This document shows positions 35,281-43,952 of a DNA stretch of 64,000 bases, piece by piece. Below the pieces are notes generated by a model. It worked only from the letters and a program-made list of their open reading frames with translations. It was not told the origin of the DNA and did not search any database. The stretch lies in contig NZ_OY763931.1 of NCBI RefSeq assembly GCF_963667685.1, forward strand, positions 1,193,501 to 1,257,500, written 5' to 3'. This stretch comes from Maridesulfovibrio sp. (GTDB taxonomy: Bacteria > Desulfobacterota > Desulfovibrionia > Desulfovibrionales > Desulfovibrionaceae). A program made the translations under genes and the position numbers. Every line of letters begins with the position of its first letter. Position 1 is the first letter of the stretch.

Positions 35281-37217
35281 TGACAAATTTATTTTCCCGC
35301 TTAAGATTTCGCACAAAAATTAATCTCGGTACAACAATGATCGTTGCTTTCACTTCCCTGCTGATTGCTATCTTTGTTATCCGTATGTCTGCTGATGCCC
35401 TTATTGAGCAATCACGCAAACGCGGTGAAGTACTCGCCGGCAATCTGGCTCTACGTGCTGAGAACCCCCTGCTTTCGGTGGACCTGCTCAATCTCGGGGC
35501 CATGGTCAATGAGCTGAAAAAAGCCGACAATGAAATTGAATACGCCTTTATTATGGACGAACAGAACCGTGTGCTGGCCAATACCTTCAGCGATGGCTTC
35601 CCTGTTGAGCTGAAAGAAGCCAATGGGAGCAGTAACAATTCAATAAGCATAGTTACCATCGACACCGGTAAAAACCGTATTTTCGACTTTGCTGCACCGA
35701 TTTTTCTCGGCGACAAAAAGTTGGGAATGGTCCGTATCGGACTTTCACGGGCAGGAATTCATGCTGTAGTCCAAAACCTGATTGTTGCAATTATGGCTCT
35801 TACTGGAGCCGTCCTGCTCCTTTCTGTACTTATTTCCACCCAGTTCGCCCGTGAATTAACTTTAAGGCTTGGTTTGCTGCAAACACATGCCGAAAACATT
35901 GTAACCACCCACCTTGGACCAAGCCTCCGCAAAAAAGAAATAAAGAACAAAGGCTTAAGAGAAAAGTTAAGACGGGCTATCAGCGACCCGCTCAAGGGCG
36001 ATGAAATTCAGGAATTAACCGAAACATTTGACGCCATGGGCATGAGTCTCGCCTGTCATATTGAAGACCTGCAAATAACCGAGGCAGATCTTATACGACA
36101 AAAAGAACTGCTCAAAACTATTATCAATGTTTCACCGGACTTTGTTTCCCTGCTGGGTCCGCAACTGACATATCTTGCGGTCAACAAATCATACGCCGAG
36201 CATCTTGGCAGGGATGAAGAAGAAATCATCGGTCTGACAGATAAAGAGCTCTACCCGGAAGAGATGGCCGCTACACGCATAGCAGAAGCAAAAATGATTT
36301 TGAAAACAGGCCGTCCTGTAAATAAAGAAATCCGTGAAGCGGAGACAGAAAAAAGTCCGGCACGCTGGTTTCACATCATTCGTGTTCCCGTATACGGACA
36401 GAAGAATAACATCATCGGCGTATTGTCGACTTCGCGTGAAACAACTGAATTGAAGAATTATCAGGCCCAGCTTATTCAATCACAAAAAATGGAGTCTATC
36501 GGTAAGCTGGCGGGCGGTGTCGCGCACGAAATAAACACCCCGCTGGGAATAATCCTTGGATATGCCCAGCTTCTGCAAGAAGATCTCGATTCTGAAGAAC
36601 AAATAGCCAAAGATGTGGCTATCATTGAAAAACAAGCTCGCGTCTGCCGCAAAATTGTAGCCGATCTGCTTGGCTTCTCGCGCCAGAATCAAAGCGAAAA
36701 GATTTCCATGTGCTTCAATAACTCCATCCTTGAAGTAGTGCAGTTGGTCAGCCACACTTTTAAGCTGGAACAAGTACAGATTTCAACAGAATTGGATGAT
36801 CGTTTCCCCATAATTCACGGCGACCCTGAAAAACTGAAACAAGTCTGGCTGAACCTGCTTTCCAATGCTCTGGAAGCCATTGGTGACAAAGGCACTATTT
36901 ACATCTCGACCAAACTGGATATAGCCACCATGACCATCACCGCTATTTTTGCGGATACAGGGCATGGAGTTGAACCTAAAAATATTAACGCAATTTTTGA
37001 GCCTTTTTACTCAACCAAACCGGTAGGCAAAGGAACCGGACTGGGACTCTCCGTTTCTTTTGGAATTATCAATGACCACGACGGAATCATTGAAGCTGTA
37101 AGTCCGCTACCGAGCGACTTGCGCCGGAGGCTAGATCTGCCGGGCAACTCCGGCCCCGGAACATTATTCAAGGTAACTCTGCCTCTGGACGATCTTTCTG
37201 ACGAAGACAAGACTTAG
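35280..37217 (+). CDS. Sensor histidine kinase (Cache-like, HAMP, PAS)
   Basis: This 645-residue inner-membrane kinase has TM1 at about residues 15-36 and a periplasmic sensor up to about 160. TM2 at about 163-185 is followed by a HAMP-type segment and a PAS domain near 285-400. The HisKA domain carries H416 in GGVAHEINTPLG. The HATPase domain has the N box (LKQVWLNLLSNALEAI) and the G boxes (DTGHGV, GKGTGLGLS). The ATG overlaps the stop of the PhnD-like gene (TAATG). No response regulator is next to it. Confidence 0.92.
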   Translation: MTNLFSRLRFRTKINLGTTMIVAFTSLLIAIFVIRMSADALIEQSRKRGEVLAGNLALRAENPLLSVDLLNLGAMVNELKKADNEIEYAFIMDEQNRVLANTFSDGFPVELKEANGSSNNSISIVTIDTGKNRIFDFAAPIFLGDKKLGMVRIGLSRAGIHAVVQNLIVAIMALTGAVLLLSVLISTQFARELTLRLGLLQTHAENIVTTHLGPSLRKKEIKNKGLREKLRRAISDPLKGDEIQELTETFDAMGMSLACHIEDLQITEADLIRQKELLKTIINVSPDFVSLLGPQLTYLAVNKSYAEHLGRDEEEIIGLTDKELYPEEMAATRIAEAKMILKTGRPVNKEIREAETEKSPARWFHIIRVPVYGQKNNIIGVLSTSRETTELKNYQAQLIQSQKMESIGKLAGGVAHEINTPLGIILGYAQLLQEDLDSEEQIAKDVAIIEKQARVCRKIVADLLGFSRQNQSEKISMCFNNSILEVVQLVSHTFKLEQVQISTELDDRFPIIHGDPEKLKQVWLNLLSNALEAIGDKGTIYISTKLDIATMTITAIFADTGHGVEPKNINAIFEPFYSTKPVGKGTGLGLSVSFGIINDHDGIIEAVSPLPSDLRRRLDLPGNSGPGTLFKVTLPLDDLSDEDKT

Positions 37218-37255
37218 TCTTCCTTTATCTATTCCTCTTTGATAGAGTTAATATT

Positions 37256-39202
37256 ATGAGATTTCGACATGTTTTCAGCCACTGGACCTATGAAACCTTT
37301 CCCCCCGGAAGGTTGCTCAGACGCCGCTATAACTCCTTTAAGAAGCTTATGGAGCTTGAGGAGTTATGCCTTGAGTCTATTTCGCATATTGAAGATATCG
37401 GATTCGGACTGACAATTACCGACTGGGCTTATGTTGAAAAACAAGCCGCAGATCTCGGTATCAACATCCGGACAATGCTTGAACACCTTCAGGACATGAA
37501 TCCTGTGCGATTCATGGATATCATGGACTATTACAATAAAATCAACTTTTATGTACGCATGGCGGTTACCGTACCAGACCCCGAAATATCGAAGCCTTTC
37601 ACTTTCTCTCTTGACGATGCAATTGACTATGAATTCAAGGCCGGGGCCTGCGCTGCTGATCTGGCAAGGCTAAAAAAGTCAGGTGTTCCTGTTCTGGACG
37701 GGATGATTATCGGTTCTGATGTTTACAACTATTTCATTGAAGCAAACAACTTACGGATTGCCATAGACGAAATACTTGAAACAGCGGTAACAACCAATAT
37801 TTCCGACCTGCACCAGATTTCACGCACAATCATCGACCGCTTCATGCAAGGCAAAATGCCGGACGCGATAGCCAATGAGATCGAAATCGCCGCCCTTGAG
37901 ACTTCGCGCGGAAGCGGAAGCCTGTCCCTTACGGTATCATCAACCCCGGAAGGAAGCTTATACGCTCTCCCGGAAAGCTGGTGCACAATCTCCCCTGTTC
38001 CTGCGCAGAACATTGTAGAAGCATGGAAAAAAGCAGTCACCTGTAAATTTTCAGCAGAATCAATCAAATCCCGCATTGAATCAGGTTATGCTGACCGTGA
38101 AAGCCCGGCTTCAGTCATTATCCAACCCATGAAAGACATCCATGATTCCGGTGTTCTCGAGACTTTTCATGATTCATCTGATCTTCCACCAAAGGACCGT
38201 GAACATGGTTGCTCCGCTATTTTCAGCAAACACTCGCCCACCCCTTACCTGATTTCGAGGCGTGAACAGCAAAGGGTTCTTTCCAAACCGGAAAATTCTC
38301 CGCTTTCCACGCATTCGGCAAAATCAATAGCCACAATGGGCAGGAAAGCCGAAGAACTTTTCAAAACACCCCAGAAATGCCACTGGGTAACCGATCTTCG
38401 CAACCGGGTAATGATCACCTCTGTACGCTCATACCCATTCAAAGGCGAAAAAGAGACTGCGCGTATCAAACAGGCTCTGTCATACATTGCCAGTCTGAAC
38501 ATCTCTCCACGCAACACGGAAATGTTCCTCCCGGAAAAAAGCCGATCAATGTATGATCTGGTCCGCTTTGCCAACGAGAAGGGAATTGAAGAAATGTTCT
38601 CTCTGGTCAGTAAAAAAGGGCTGGGTATAGACGGGGCAAAACATTTAAAAGCCCGTCAGCCAATTGATATTACTGTCCTCAATCTTGCGGACGGTTTGTT
38701 CAGTACTGCGGCGGGTAAAATGGATATATCTCCTGACGACATAAAATCAGCACCCATGTGGGCGCTTTGGTTCGGACTTGGCGCAGAACGTCCCGGTTGG
38801 CAGGGCGAAACCAGCATTGACGGCTACGCGATTCTTTCGCGGACCTACATGAATATAACTCTGAAATCAGAAAAAGATCTTACAGAAGTGGACGCTGTCT
38901 GCGATCCTGATGCTCAGGCGAACCATATCCATTTCCGTTTCAAGGGCGGGCATGGCACACCGGACCAGCGTATTGCCAGAATTAAATTCATCAAGAAAAC
39001 ACTTGATTCACAAGGATTCAAAACAACTCATCAAGGCGATATGATTGTGGGGATTCTAAAGAAAGGAAGGGAACCTGAAATCCAGAAGATGCTTGCCACC
39101 ACCGGACATCTCATTGCCCACATAGCTCTCCACCATCCGGTTGTGGCAGACGATGAAGATGTGAATCAGGTAGCGCTGCGTTTTATTTCAGGACTGGGCT
39201 AA
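37256..39202 (+). CDS. Degenerate PEP-synthase/PPDK-like protein
   Basis: This 648-residue protein has a middle part resembling the ATP-grasp N-terminal domain of PEP synthase (LARLKKSGVPVLDGMIIGSDVYNYFIEAN, then the degenerate SRGSGSLSLTVSSTPEGSLYAL where AVRSS-type catalytic residues are expected, then SVIIQPMKD). The C-terminal NHIHFRFKGGHGTPDQRIARIKFIKK matches the tail domain of some PEP-synthase-like proteins. The phosphohistidine and TIM-barrel domains are missing. It is probably non-catalytic; a regulatory role with the upstream kinase is inference. Confidence 0.7.
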   Translation: MRFRHVFSHWTYETFPPGRLLRRRYNSFKKLMELEELCLESISHIEDIGFGLTITDWAYVEKQAADLGINIRTMLEHLQDMNPVRFMDIMDYYNKINFYVRMAVTVPDPEISKPFTFSLDDAIDYEFKAGACAADLARLKKSGVPVLDGMIIGSDVYNYFIEANNLRIAIDEILETAVTTNISDLHQISRTIIDRFMQGKMPDAIANEIEIAALETSRGSGSLSLTVSSTPEGSLYALPESWCTISPVPAQNIVEAWKKAVTCKFSAESIKSRIESGYADRESPASVIIQPMKDIHDSGVLETFHDSSDLPPKDREHGCSAIFSKHSPTPYLISRREQQRVLSKPENSPLSTHSAKSIATMGRKAEELFKTPQKCHWVTDLRNRVMITSVRSYPFKGEKETARIKQALSYIASLNISPRNTEMFLPEKSRSMYDLVRFANEKGIEEMFSLVSKKGLGIDGAKHLKARQPIDITVLNLADGLFSTAAGKMDISPDDIKSAPMWALWFGLGAERPGWQGETSIDGYAILSRTYMNITLKSEKDLTEVDAVCDPDAQANHIHFRFKGGHGTPDQRIARIKFIKKTLDSQGFKTTHQGDMIVGILKKGREPEIQKMLATTGHLIAHIALHHPVVADDEDVNQVALRFISGLG

Positions 39203-39204
39203 AA

Positions 39205-39939
39205 TCAGGACTGAATCTGTGATTTTTTATGGATCTGGACCAGAAAATGGACCAGTTTATCTTCTATCTCACGATCATCCACATATTCGATGATCATTTC
39301 TTTTGCCGCTTCAATATCGTAAGCTTGAAGCAATTCGCGCAACCTCATACGCAGCTGTGCTTTTTCACGTTTTATCTGAAGATCTTCCAGAATATCAGTA
39401 ACGTAATCAAAATCTTTCTTGGCAAGTGCTTTTCTAAAGCTTGTGCGCACAAAATGCGAATAGAAGCGGCCTGAAATTCCGGACAGTAAAGTACCCAGCC
39501 AGACACCGATAACAAGAGTAACCAGATCAGCAATCCTCTCCTTGGCAATGTTTATCCATTCCGAGATGTCACGGTCCTTGAGCAGATCCTGCGTCTTGCG
39601 CATTTCAAGAACCATCCGTTTAGCAACCGGGTTATTCTTGTTGATATCCAAAGCCATGCGGAACTGGGCCTCAGCCCGTTCCAGATCACCCATCTTAAAA
39701 TAAGCCCGCCCGAGCAGGCTGTAAAGCCAGTCGGAACGGGGGTATTGTTTCAAGCTTTGTTCAAGGCTGGTGACCGCGAGTTCATAATCCCCGAGATCAA
39801 TCAACTCCTGCCCCATCCTCCCGCAGGCAACCTCCGAGTCAAAAGCGGCAGTATCCGCCCGGCATTCAATGATGCTTAGCATTACAGTCAGGGTAAGGAC
39901 CACACAAACCAGCCAGATAATCCTTTCAGTTCTATTCAT
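39205..39939 (-). CDS. TPR membrane protein of the envelope operon
   Basis: This 244-residue protein has an N-terminal hydrophobic signal-anchor (about residues 8-27) and two to three TPR units (LIDLGDYELAVTSLEQSLKQYPRSDWLYSLLGRAYFKMGDLERAEAQFRMALDINKNNP). A second hydrophobic segment follows at about 138-155, then a charged helical C-terminus. It is the last gene of the eight-gene minus-strand operon. Probable role is protein-protein scaffolding at the inner membrane. Confidence 0.75.
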   Translation of the reverse strand: MNRTERIIWLVCVVLTLTVMLSIIECRADTAAFDSEVACGRMGQELIDLGDYELAVTSLEQSLKQYPRSDWLYSLLGRAYFKMGDLERAEAQFRMALDINKNNPVAKRMVLEMRKTQDLLKDRDISEWINIAKERIADLVTLVIGVWLGTLLSGISGRFYSHFVRTSFRKALAKKDFDYVTDILEDLQIKREKAQLRMRLRELLQAYDIEAAKEMIIEYVDDREIEDKLVHFLVQIHKKSQIQS

Positions 39940-39956
39940 TAAGGGCCTTCACTATA

Positions 39957-41561
39957 CTACCAGAGCCGCTTGATGCTGCTGCCTGGATAGTAGAACTTCA
40001 AAATGTCATCGTATTTCTTGGACTTTCCAAGCTCCGCAGCTCCCCATTGCGAATAGCCTACACCATGACCCCATCCACGGCCTTTGAATGTATAACTATC
40101 TCCGCTCTTGTCAATCCTCAGGAGAATATCAGGCAAATTCAATACGCGGGAACTGCCCAGAGTTGTCCGCGTACGCAAATCGCGCGAACCGGACTTATAC
40201 TTGATGCGTACCTTGATAATTCTACCCGATGGTCCCTTTTCCAAGGCGGTAATGTCCTTTATTCCGGGGACAGAAATCCCTATTTTCTTCAGCTTGGCTT
40301 CAATATCCGAAGTACTGTACTTCTTAGTCCAGGATGCCATCTTTCCTTTAAGACTGGCAGAATCCTTCTGGGCAATCAGGTAAGCCTTACCCGCGCCGAA
40401 AATGGCTTTGGCATCAGCGGTAAATCCGCCGCTGTTGGCAGTATATTGCGAAAGTATGGGTTTATCCTTATAGATCAGGACATTTCCTTTAGTCTGCTGA
40501 ACAGCCTTGTCGGTGCGTTTATCTTCCCGCTCCACCCCGGCATACATCTGATCATAAGTATCGGCATACACATCGTAGAAGAGATGGGTACGGTGCTGTT
40601 TCTGATAGTAGGCATAAGTCCGTGCCGCCACAGCCTGAGCTTTCAAAGTCTCCGCCGGCCACGATGCATAAGACTCAGCGGGAACAACAGACCGCAGGTA
40701 ATCTTCAATCTCAACCAGATTAAGGATCAACAAGTTTCCCTTACGGATGCTGACATCTATTGTTCCCCGCACTTTTTTAGTCTCTGAACCATAGCTGGCC
40801 TTCAAGGTTCCGTTAGACTTGAATTTAATCCGGTTAGCGGAAACAACCTTGCCGTCAAGAGTCAATTTATTACCGGATATTCCGACTTTATACTGACGTC
40901 CACAGCCAAGCTCATCGGTACAGATCTTATCCTTGCCTGATCCGCTGATTACTGTCATGGCCGTAACCTTACGGCTTAGACACACCCTAATAATCGGCTC
41001 CTTTCCAATCTCTTCTGGAATCTTCTGATCCGGCTTTTCATCAGGTTTAACTTCCGGTTTTTGATCCTCTTTGGCCTTCATGGATAAGATAACAGCCTCG
41101 GCCTGAAATTTGAATTTACCCTTTGGAAAATAGCGCAAATACTGCCTGAAAACTGCGTTCGCCCGGTCATAGTGATTCATCTGATAATAAAGGAACCCTA
41201 AGCGGTAAAGGGCCGTGTCTGAATAATCAGGGTAATTACGTCCTACCATGCGATACAGATCAGCAGCCTTTTCCGGGGCATCCAGAAAAGTTGATAGAAC
41301 CATAGCCTTGCCGAACATGGCATGCACTCTGGTCTTGGCAACCGGAGAATAATCAATAGCCGTATCATACTGCTCAAGGGCCTCAAAATACTTACCAATA
41401 TCTATAAGGTAACTGGCATAGTTGATATGCCACTGAGCCTGTGCCTGATCCTCTATCTCAATAGACGAATACTTACGGGCAGATGCTACCGAAGGAAGCA
41501 GCAGTGCAATGATTAGGGCCAAAAGGAAAACGCTATGTATTATTCTTAATTTATTGATCAT
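39957..41561 (-). CDS. SpoIID/LytB-domain protein with TPR repeats
   Basis: This 534-residue exported protein has a signal peptide (to about residue 28) and TPR-like repeats (about 40-170). A Lys/Pro/Glu linker leads to a SpoIID domain with VEIEDYLRSVVPAESYASWPAETLKAQAVAARTYAYY and GRGWGHGVGYSQWGAAELG. SpoIID-type enzymes are lytic transglycosylases acting on denuded peptidoglycan. Here the protein may remodel the wall for an envelope machine. Its start overlaps the end of the beta-helix lipoprotein gene by 11 bp. Confidence 0.85.
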   Translation of the reverse strand: MINKLRIIHSVFLLALIIALLLPSVASARKYSSIEIEDQAQAQWHINYASYLIDIGKYFEALEQYDTAIDYSPVAKTRVHAMFGKAMVLSTFLDAPEKAADLYRMVGRNYPDYSDTALYRLGFLYYQMNHYDRANAVFRQYLRYFPKGKFKFQAEAVILSMKAKEDQKPEVKPDEKPDQKIPEEIGKEPIIRVCLSRKVTAMTVISGSGKDKICTDELGCGRQYKVGISGNKLTLDGKVVSANRIKFKSNGTLKASYGSETKKVRGTIDVSIRKGNLLILNLVEIEDYLRSVVPAESYASWPAETLKAQAVAARTYAYYQKQHRTHLFYDVYADTYDQMYAGVEREDKRTDKAVQQTKGNVLIYKDKPILSQYTANSGGFTADAKAIFGAGKAYLIAQKDSASLKGKMASWTKKYSTSDIEAKLKKIGISVPGIKDITALEKGPSGRIIKVRIKYKSGSRDLRTRTTLGSSRVLNLPDILLRIDKSGDSYTFKGRGWGHGVGYSQWGAAELGKSKKYDDILKFYYPGSSIKRLW

Positions 41562-43950
41562 CTTTATTCTCCTTCGGCTTATCTTCTTTCACTTTATCCA
41601 TGTGTGTATCATCCATATCGTCCGACGCATGTTCAGCCGGAGCCGCAAGATGATCCAGATAATCTTTCATATATATCAAGTTGTTGTCGGCCGGGCTGAG
41701 CAGCAAAGCCTTCTCCAGCACCAGTCTGGCCTGCTTAAGGTCTCCTTTATTCAGCAGGTGACGCACGTACAACTGGTGTAAACGCACATCATACGGGAAC
41801 TTGGACACCCCTTCATTCAAAATCTCGGCAACGGCAATGTCATCATTAAGCGCTAGCAAGGTATAAGCGAGATAAAGATAGACATCACGGTCATCCTTCA
41901 TCTTAACCGCTTTATTCAGGTTCTGATAAGCGTCACCGTAATGCTGACTGTGAAAAGAATTCACTCCCCTTGTTTTGAGGTCGACAAATTTTCTTTCCAG
42001 CTCTTCAGGAGTTATGTCCTTATCATCGACAAGAATAATCCTTCTCCCATGTGGATAAGGAGCATCAAGAATTGATTTGACCAGAACATCACCTTCCAGT
42101 TTCAATAGATCTCTGGAAACCGATCCCAAATAATTGTCACTGATGACAAGCTGTTGGGAGGCCAGCAGATTCACCTTGTTAGCGAAAATATTATTATCCC
42201 TGATTATGGCCCTACCGCCCTCAAAAACAATCCCCTGTGTGCAATTGTCAACACTGGAACGCATCACAGTTCCATTTCCGGCGCTTAGTAATAATCCCTG
42301 CCGGGCACCTTTCACCCGCAATCCTTTAAAAGCAAAATTACCGTCCGCAATTACTGCCGCGGCATAATCTCCCCCGGAGAATGAAGAGGAACGCAATTCC
42401 ACATAACCGCCCGCAGCAGTAACCCCTTTGCTGAACCCATTAAATTCACATTGCGACAGCACAGCCTTACCACCGGGCAAAACTATGATCCCCTCGGTAG
42501 AATTAGCCTGAAAACGGACAGGAGCACTGATTTCTCCGAGAACTTTCAACTCACCAAAAACATCGACACGTCCTTTATCCGTGAAGCGTATCTTCGTGCC
42601 GGGCTGCACAATAAACTCAGCCCCTTCAGGAACACTGACCGGAAAAGAGATACGGTAATTACCTTTGATCAAAGTACCGTAGAGCTGTCCAAAAAGATCA
42701 CGTTCATCAAACTGCGGCACTATTACTTTGATCGCCCCGTGAATGGGGGACAGGTTCCCGGCTTTGTCTTTAATTCGCACCCGATAAAAAACAGTACTTC
42801 CCTGAAGTACATCCTGATCCATGAATTCAGGAGTTCTTGTCCGGTATATTATCTCAAAATCACCAACAGGATCATTTCCTTTCTCGACAACAAATTCATC
42901 CAGATCAGTGCCGGCAGGGACTTCCCAAAGAAGACGAACACCTGTACGCCCGGTCTGACATTTCACAGTCTCAAGCTCCGGCGGCAACTCTCCGTCAATA
43001 GTGATCATTGAGCCGGATTCCGGCCAGATCCTCTCTACGCCATTTGCCTTACGCATTCTGACCATAAGAGTATCATCTACAGACTTGTCACCCTCGTGGA
43101 CCACATAAAAGCCTTCATAAACACCCTGCGAGGTCTGCGGCAAAGCAATATTTTTCTTAAATTCGCCAATGTCGAATGAACACTTCAAACCCGGCTCGGC
43201 ATCAACACGCACCGCAATTTTCTGACCAACGCCAAAAAGACGGTTATCCACATTGGTATCCACAGCAATAACTTCCGGCAGCTTCGTCCCTTTGGGACAA
43301 TCAGGCAACACCTGCGCCATATTCCATGCCCAGTCGTAAACAACCATGCGCATCTGCCGCCTGATCGGATCGGCAAAAACTTCTTCCACTATGGTTCCAG
43401 CCAGCCCGATTATGCCCGTAGGGACGGAAATCCTGCGTTTTGATGCACTATCGCGCCATTTACCGACCATGGTACCGGCGGAATTATACATTACAACCTC
43501 AGCATCAAGCTGAAACAGATCGAAGGCCAGCGCCTTGATCATATCGGCACTGTAAATATCGGTCTTCACAATGCCGTCCGCGTTAAGAATCTTACACAGC
43601 TCAGCATCACTCTTTAACTGCCAGCCTCCATCGCGACCCAACCCAGCAAGAGCATTATCCACCACATCCTTCTGCAGCGGCATGAATCCCTTTCCGGCCA
43701 GTTGGTTGGTGATAGCCGCACGCGAAATATCAGCCACAAACAGCCTGTCATCATCCAGCACCAGCACAGACCTGTGTTCCGTAGAATTCTCGGCATGCTT
43801 GATATACTCAGCGGGCAATACCGCAATTTTATACGGAATTGCTTCTTCCTCGGTATACTGCACGGCCTGCGTTGTCCGCTTGCCTAGACAGCCCCCCAGA
43901 AAAAGGACTGCAAGCAACAGAAATATTATGGAGCTACCCTTGTTAATCAT
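41551..43950 (-). CDS. Multidomain lipoprotein: GNA1162-like, beta-helix and TPR
   Basis: This 799-residue protein has a lipobox LGGC at about residue 21. The N-terminal KIAVLPAEYIKHAENSTEHRS and TNQLAGKGFMPLQKDVVDNALAGLG resemble the GNA1162/DUF799 lipoprotein family. A fibronectin- or Ig-like region follows (about 330-420), then a right-handed parallel beta-helix with repeated short strands (about 440-630). TPR repeats (about 660-760) and an acidic Lys/Asp tail end the protein. It is probably on the outer-membrane inner face or at the surface. Function of the combination is unknown. Confidence 0.7.
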   Translation of the reverse strand: MINKGSSIIFLLLAVLFLGGCLGKRTTQAVQYTEEEAIPYKIAVLPAEYIKHAENSTEHRSVLVLDDDRLFVADISRAAITNQLAGKGFMPLQKDVVDNALAGLGRDGGWQLKSDAELCKILNADGIVKTDIYSADMIKALAFDLFQLDAEVVMYNSAGTMVGKWRDSASKRRISVPTGIIGLAGTIVEEVFADPIRRQMRMVVYDWAWNMAQVLPDCPKGTKLPEVIAVDTNVDNRLFGVGQKIAVRVDAEPGLKCSFDIGEFKKNIALPQTSQGVYEGFYVVHEGDKSVDDTLMVRMRKANGVERIWPESGSMITIDGELPPELETVKCQTGRTGVRLLWEVPAGTDLDEFVVEKGNDPVGDFEIIYRTRTPEFMDQDVLQGSTVFYRVRIKDKAGNLSPIHGAIKVIVPQFDERDLFGQLYGTLIKGNYRISFPVSVPEGAEFIVQPGTKIRFTDKGRVDVFGELKVLGEISAPVRFQANSTEGIIVLPGGKAVLSQCEFNGFSKGVTAAGGYVELRSSSFSGGDYAAAVIADGNFAFKGLRVKGARQGLLLSAGNGTVMRSSVDNCTQGIVFEGGRAIIRDNNIFANKVNLLASQQLVISDNYLGSVSRDLLKLEGDVLVKSILDAPYPHGRRIILVDDKDITPEELERKFVDLKTRGVNSFHSQHYGDAYQNLNKAVKMKDDRDVYLYLAYTLLALNDDIAVAEILNEGVSKFPYDVRLHQLYVRHLLNKGDLKQARLVLEKALLLSPADNNLIYMKDYLDHLAAPAEHASDDMDDTHMDKVKEDKPKENKDDQ

Positions 43951-43952
43951 GG

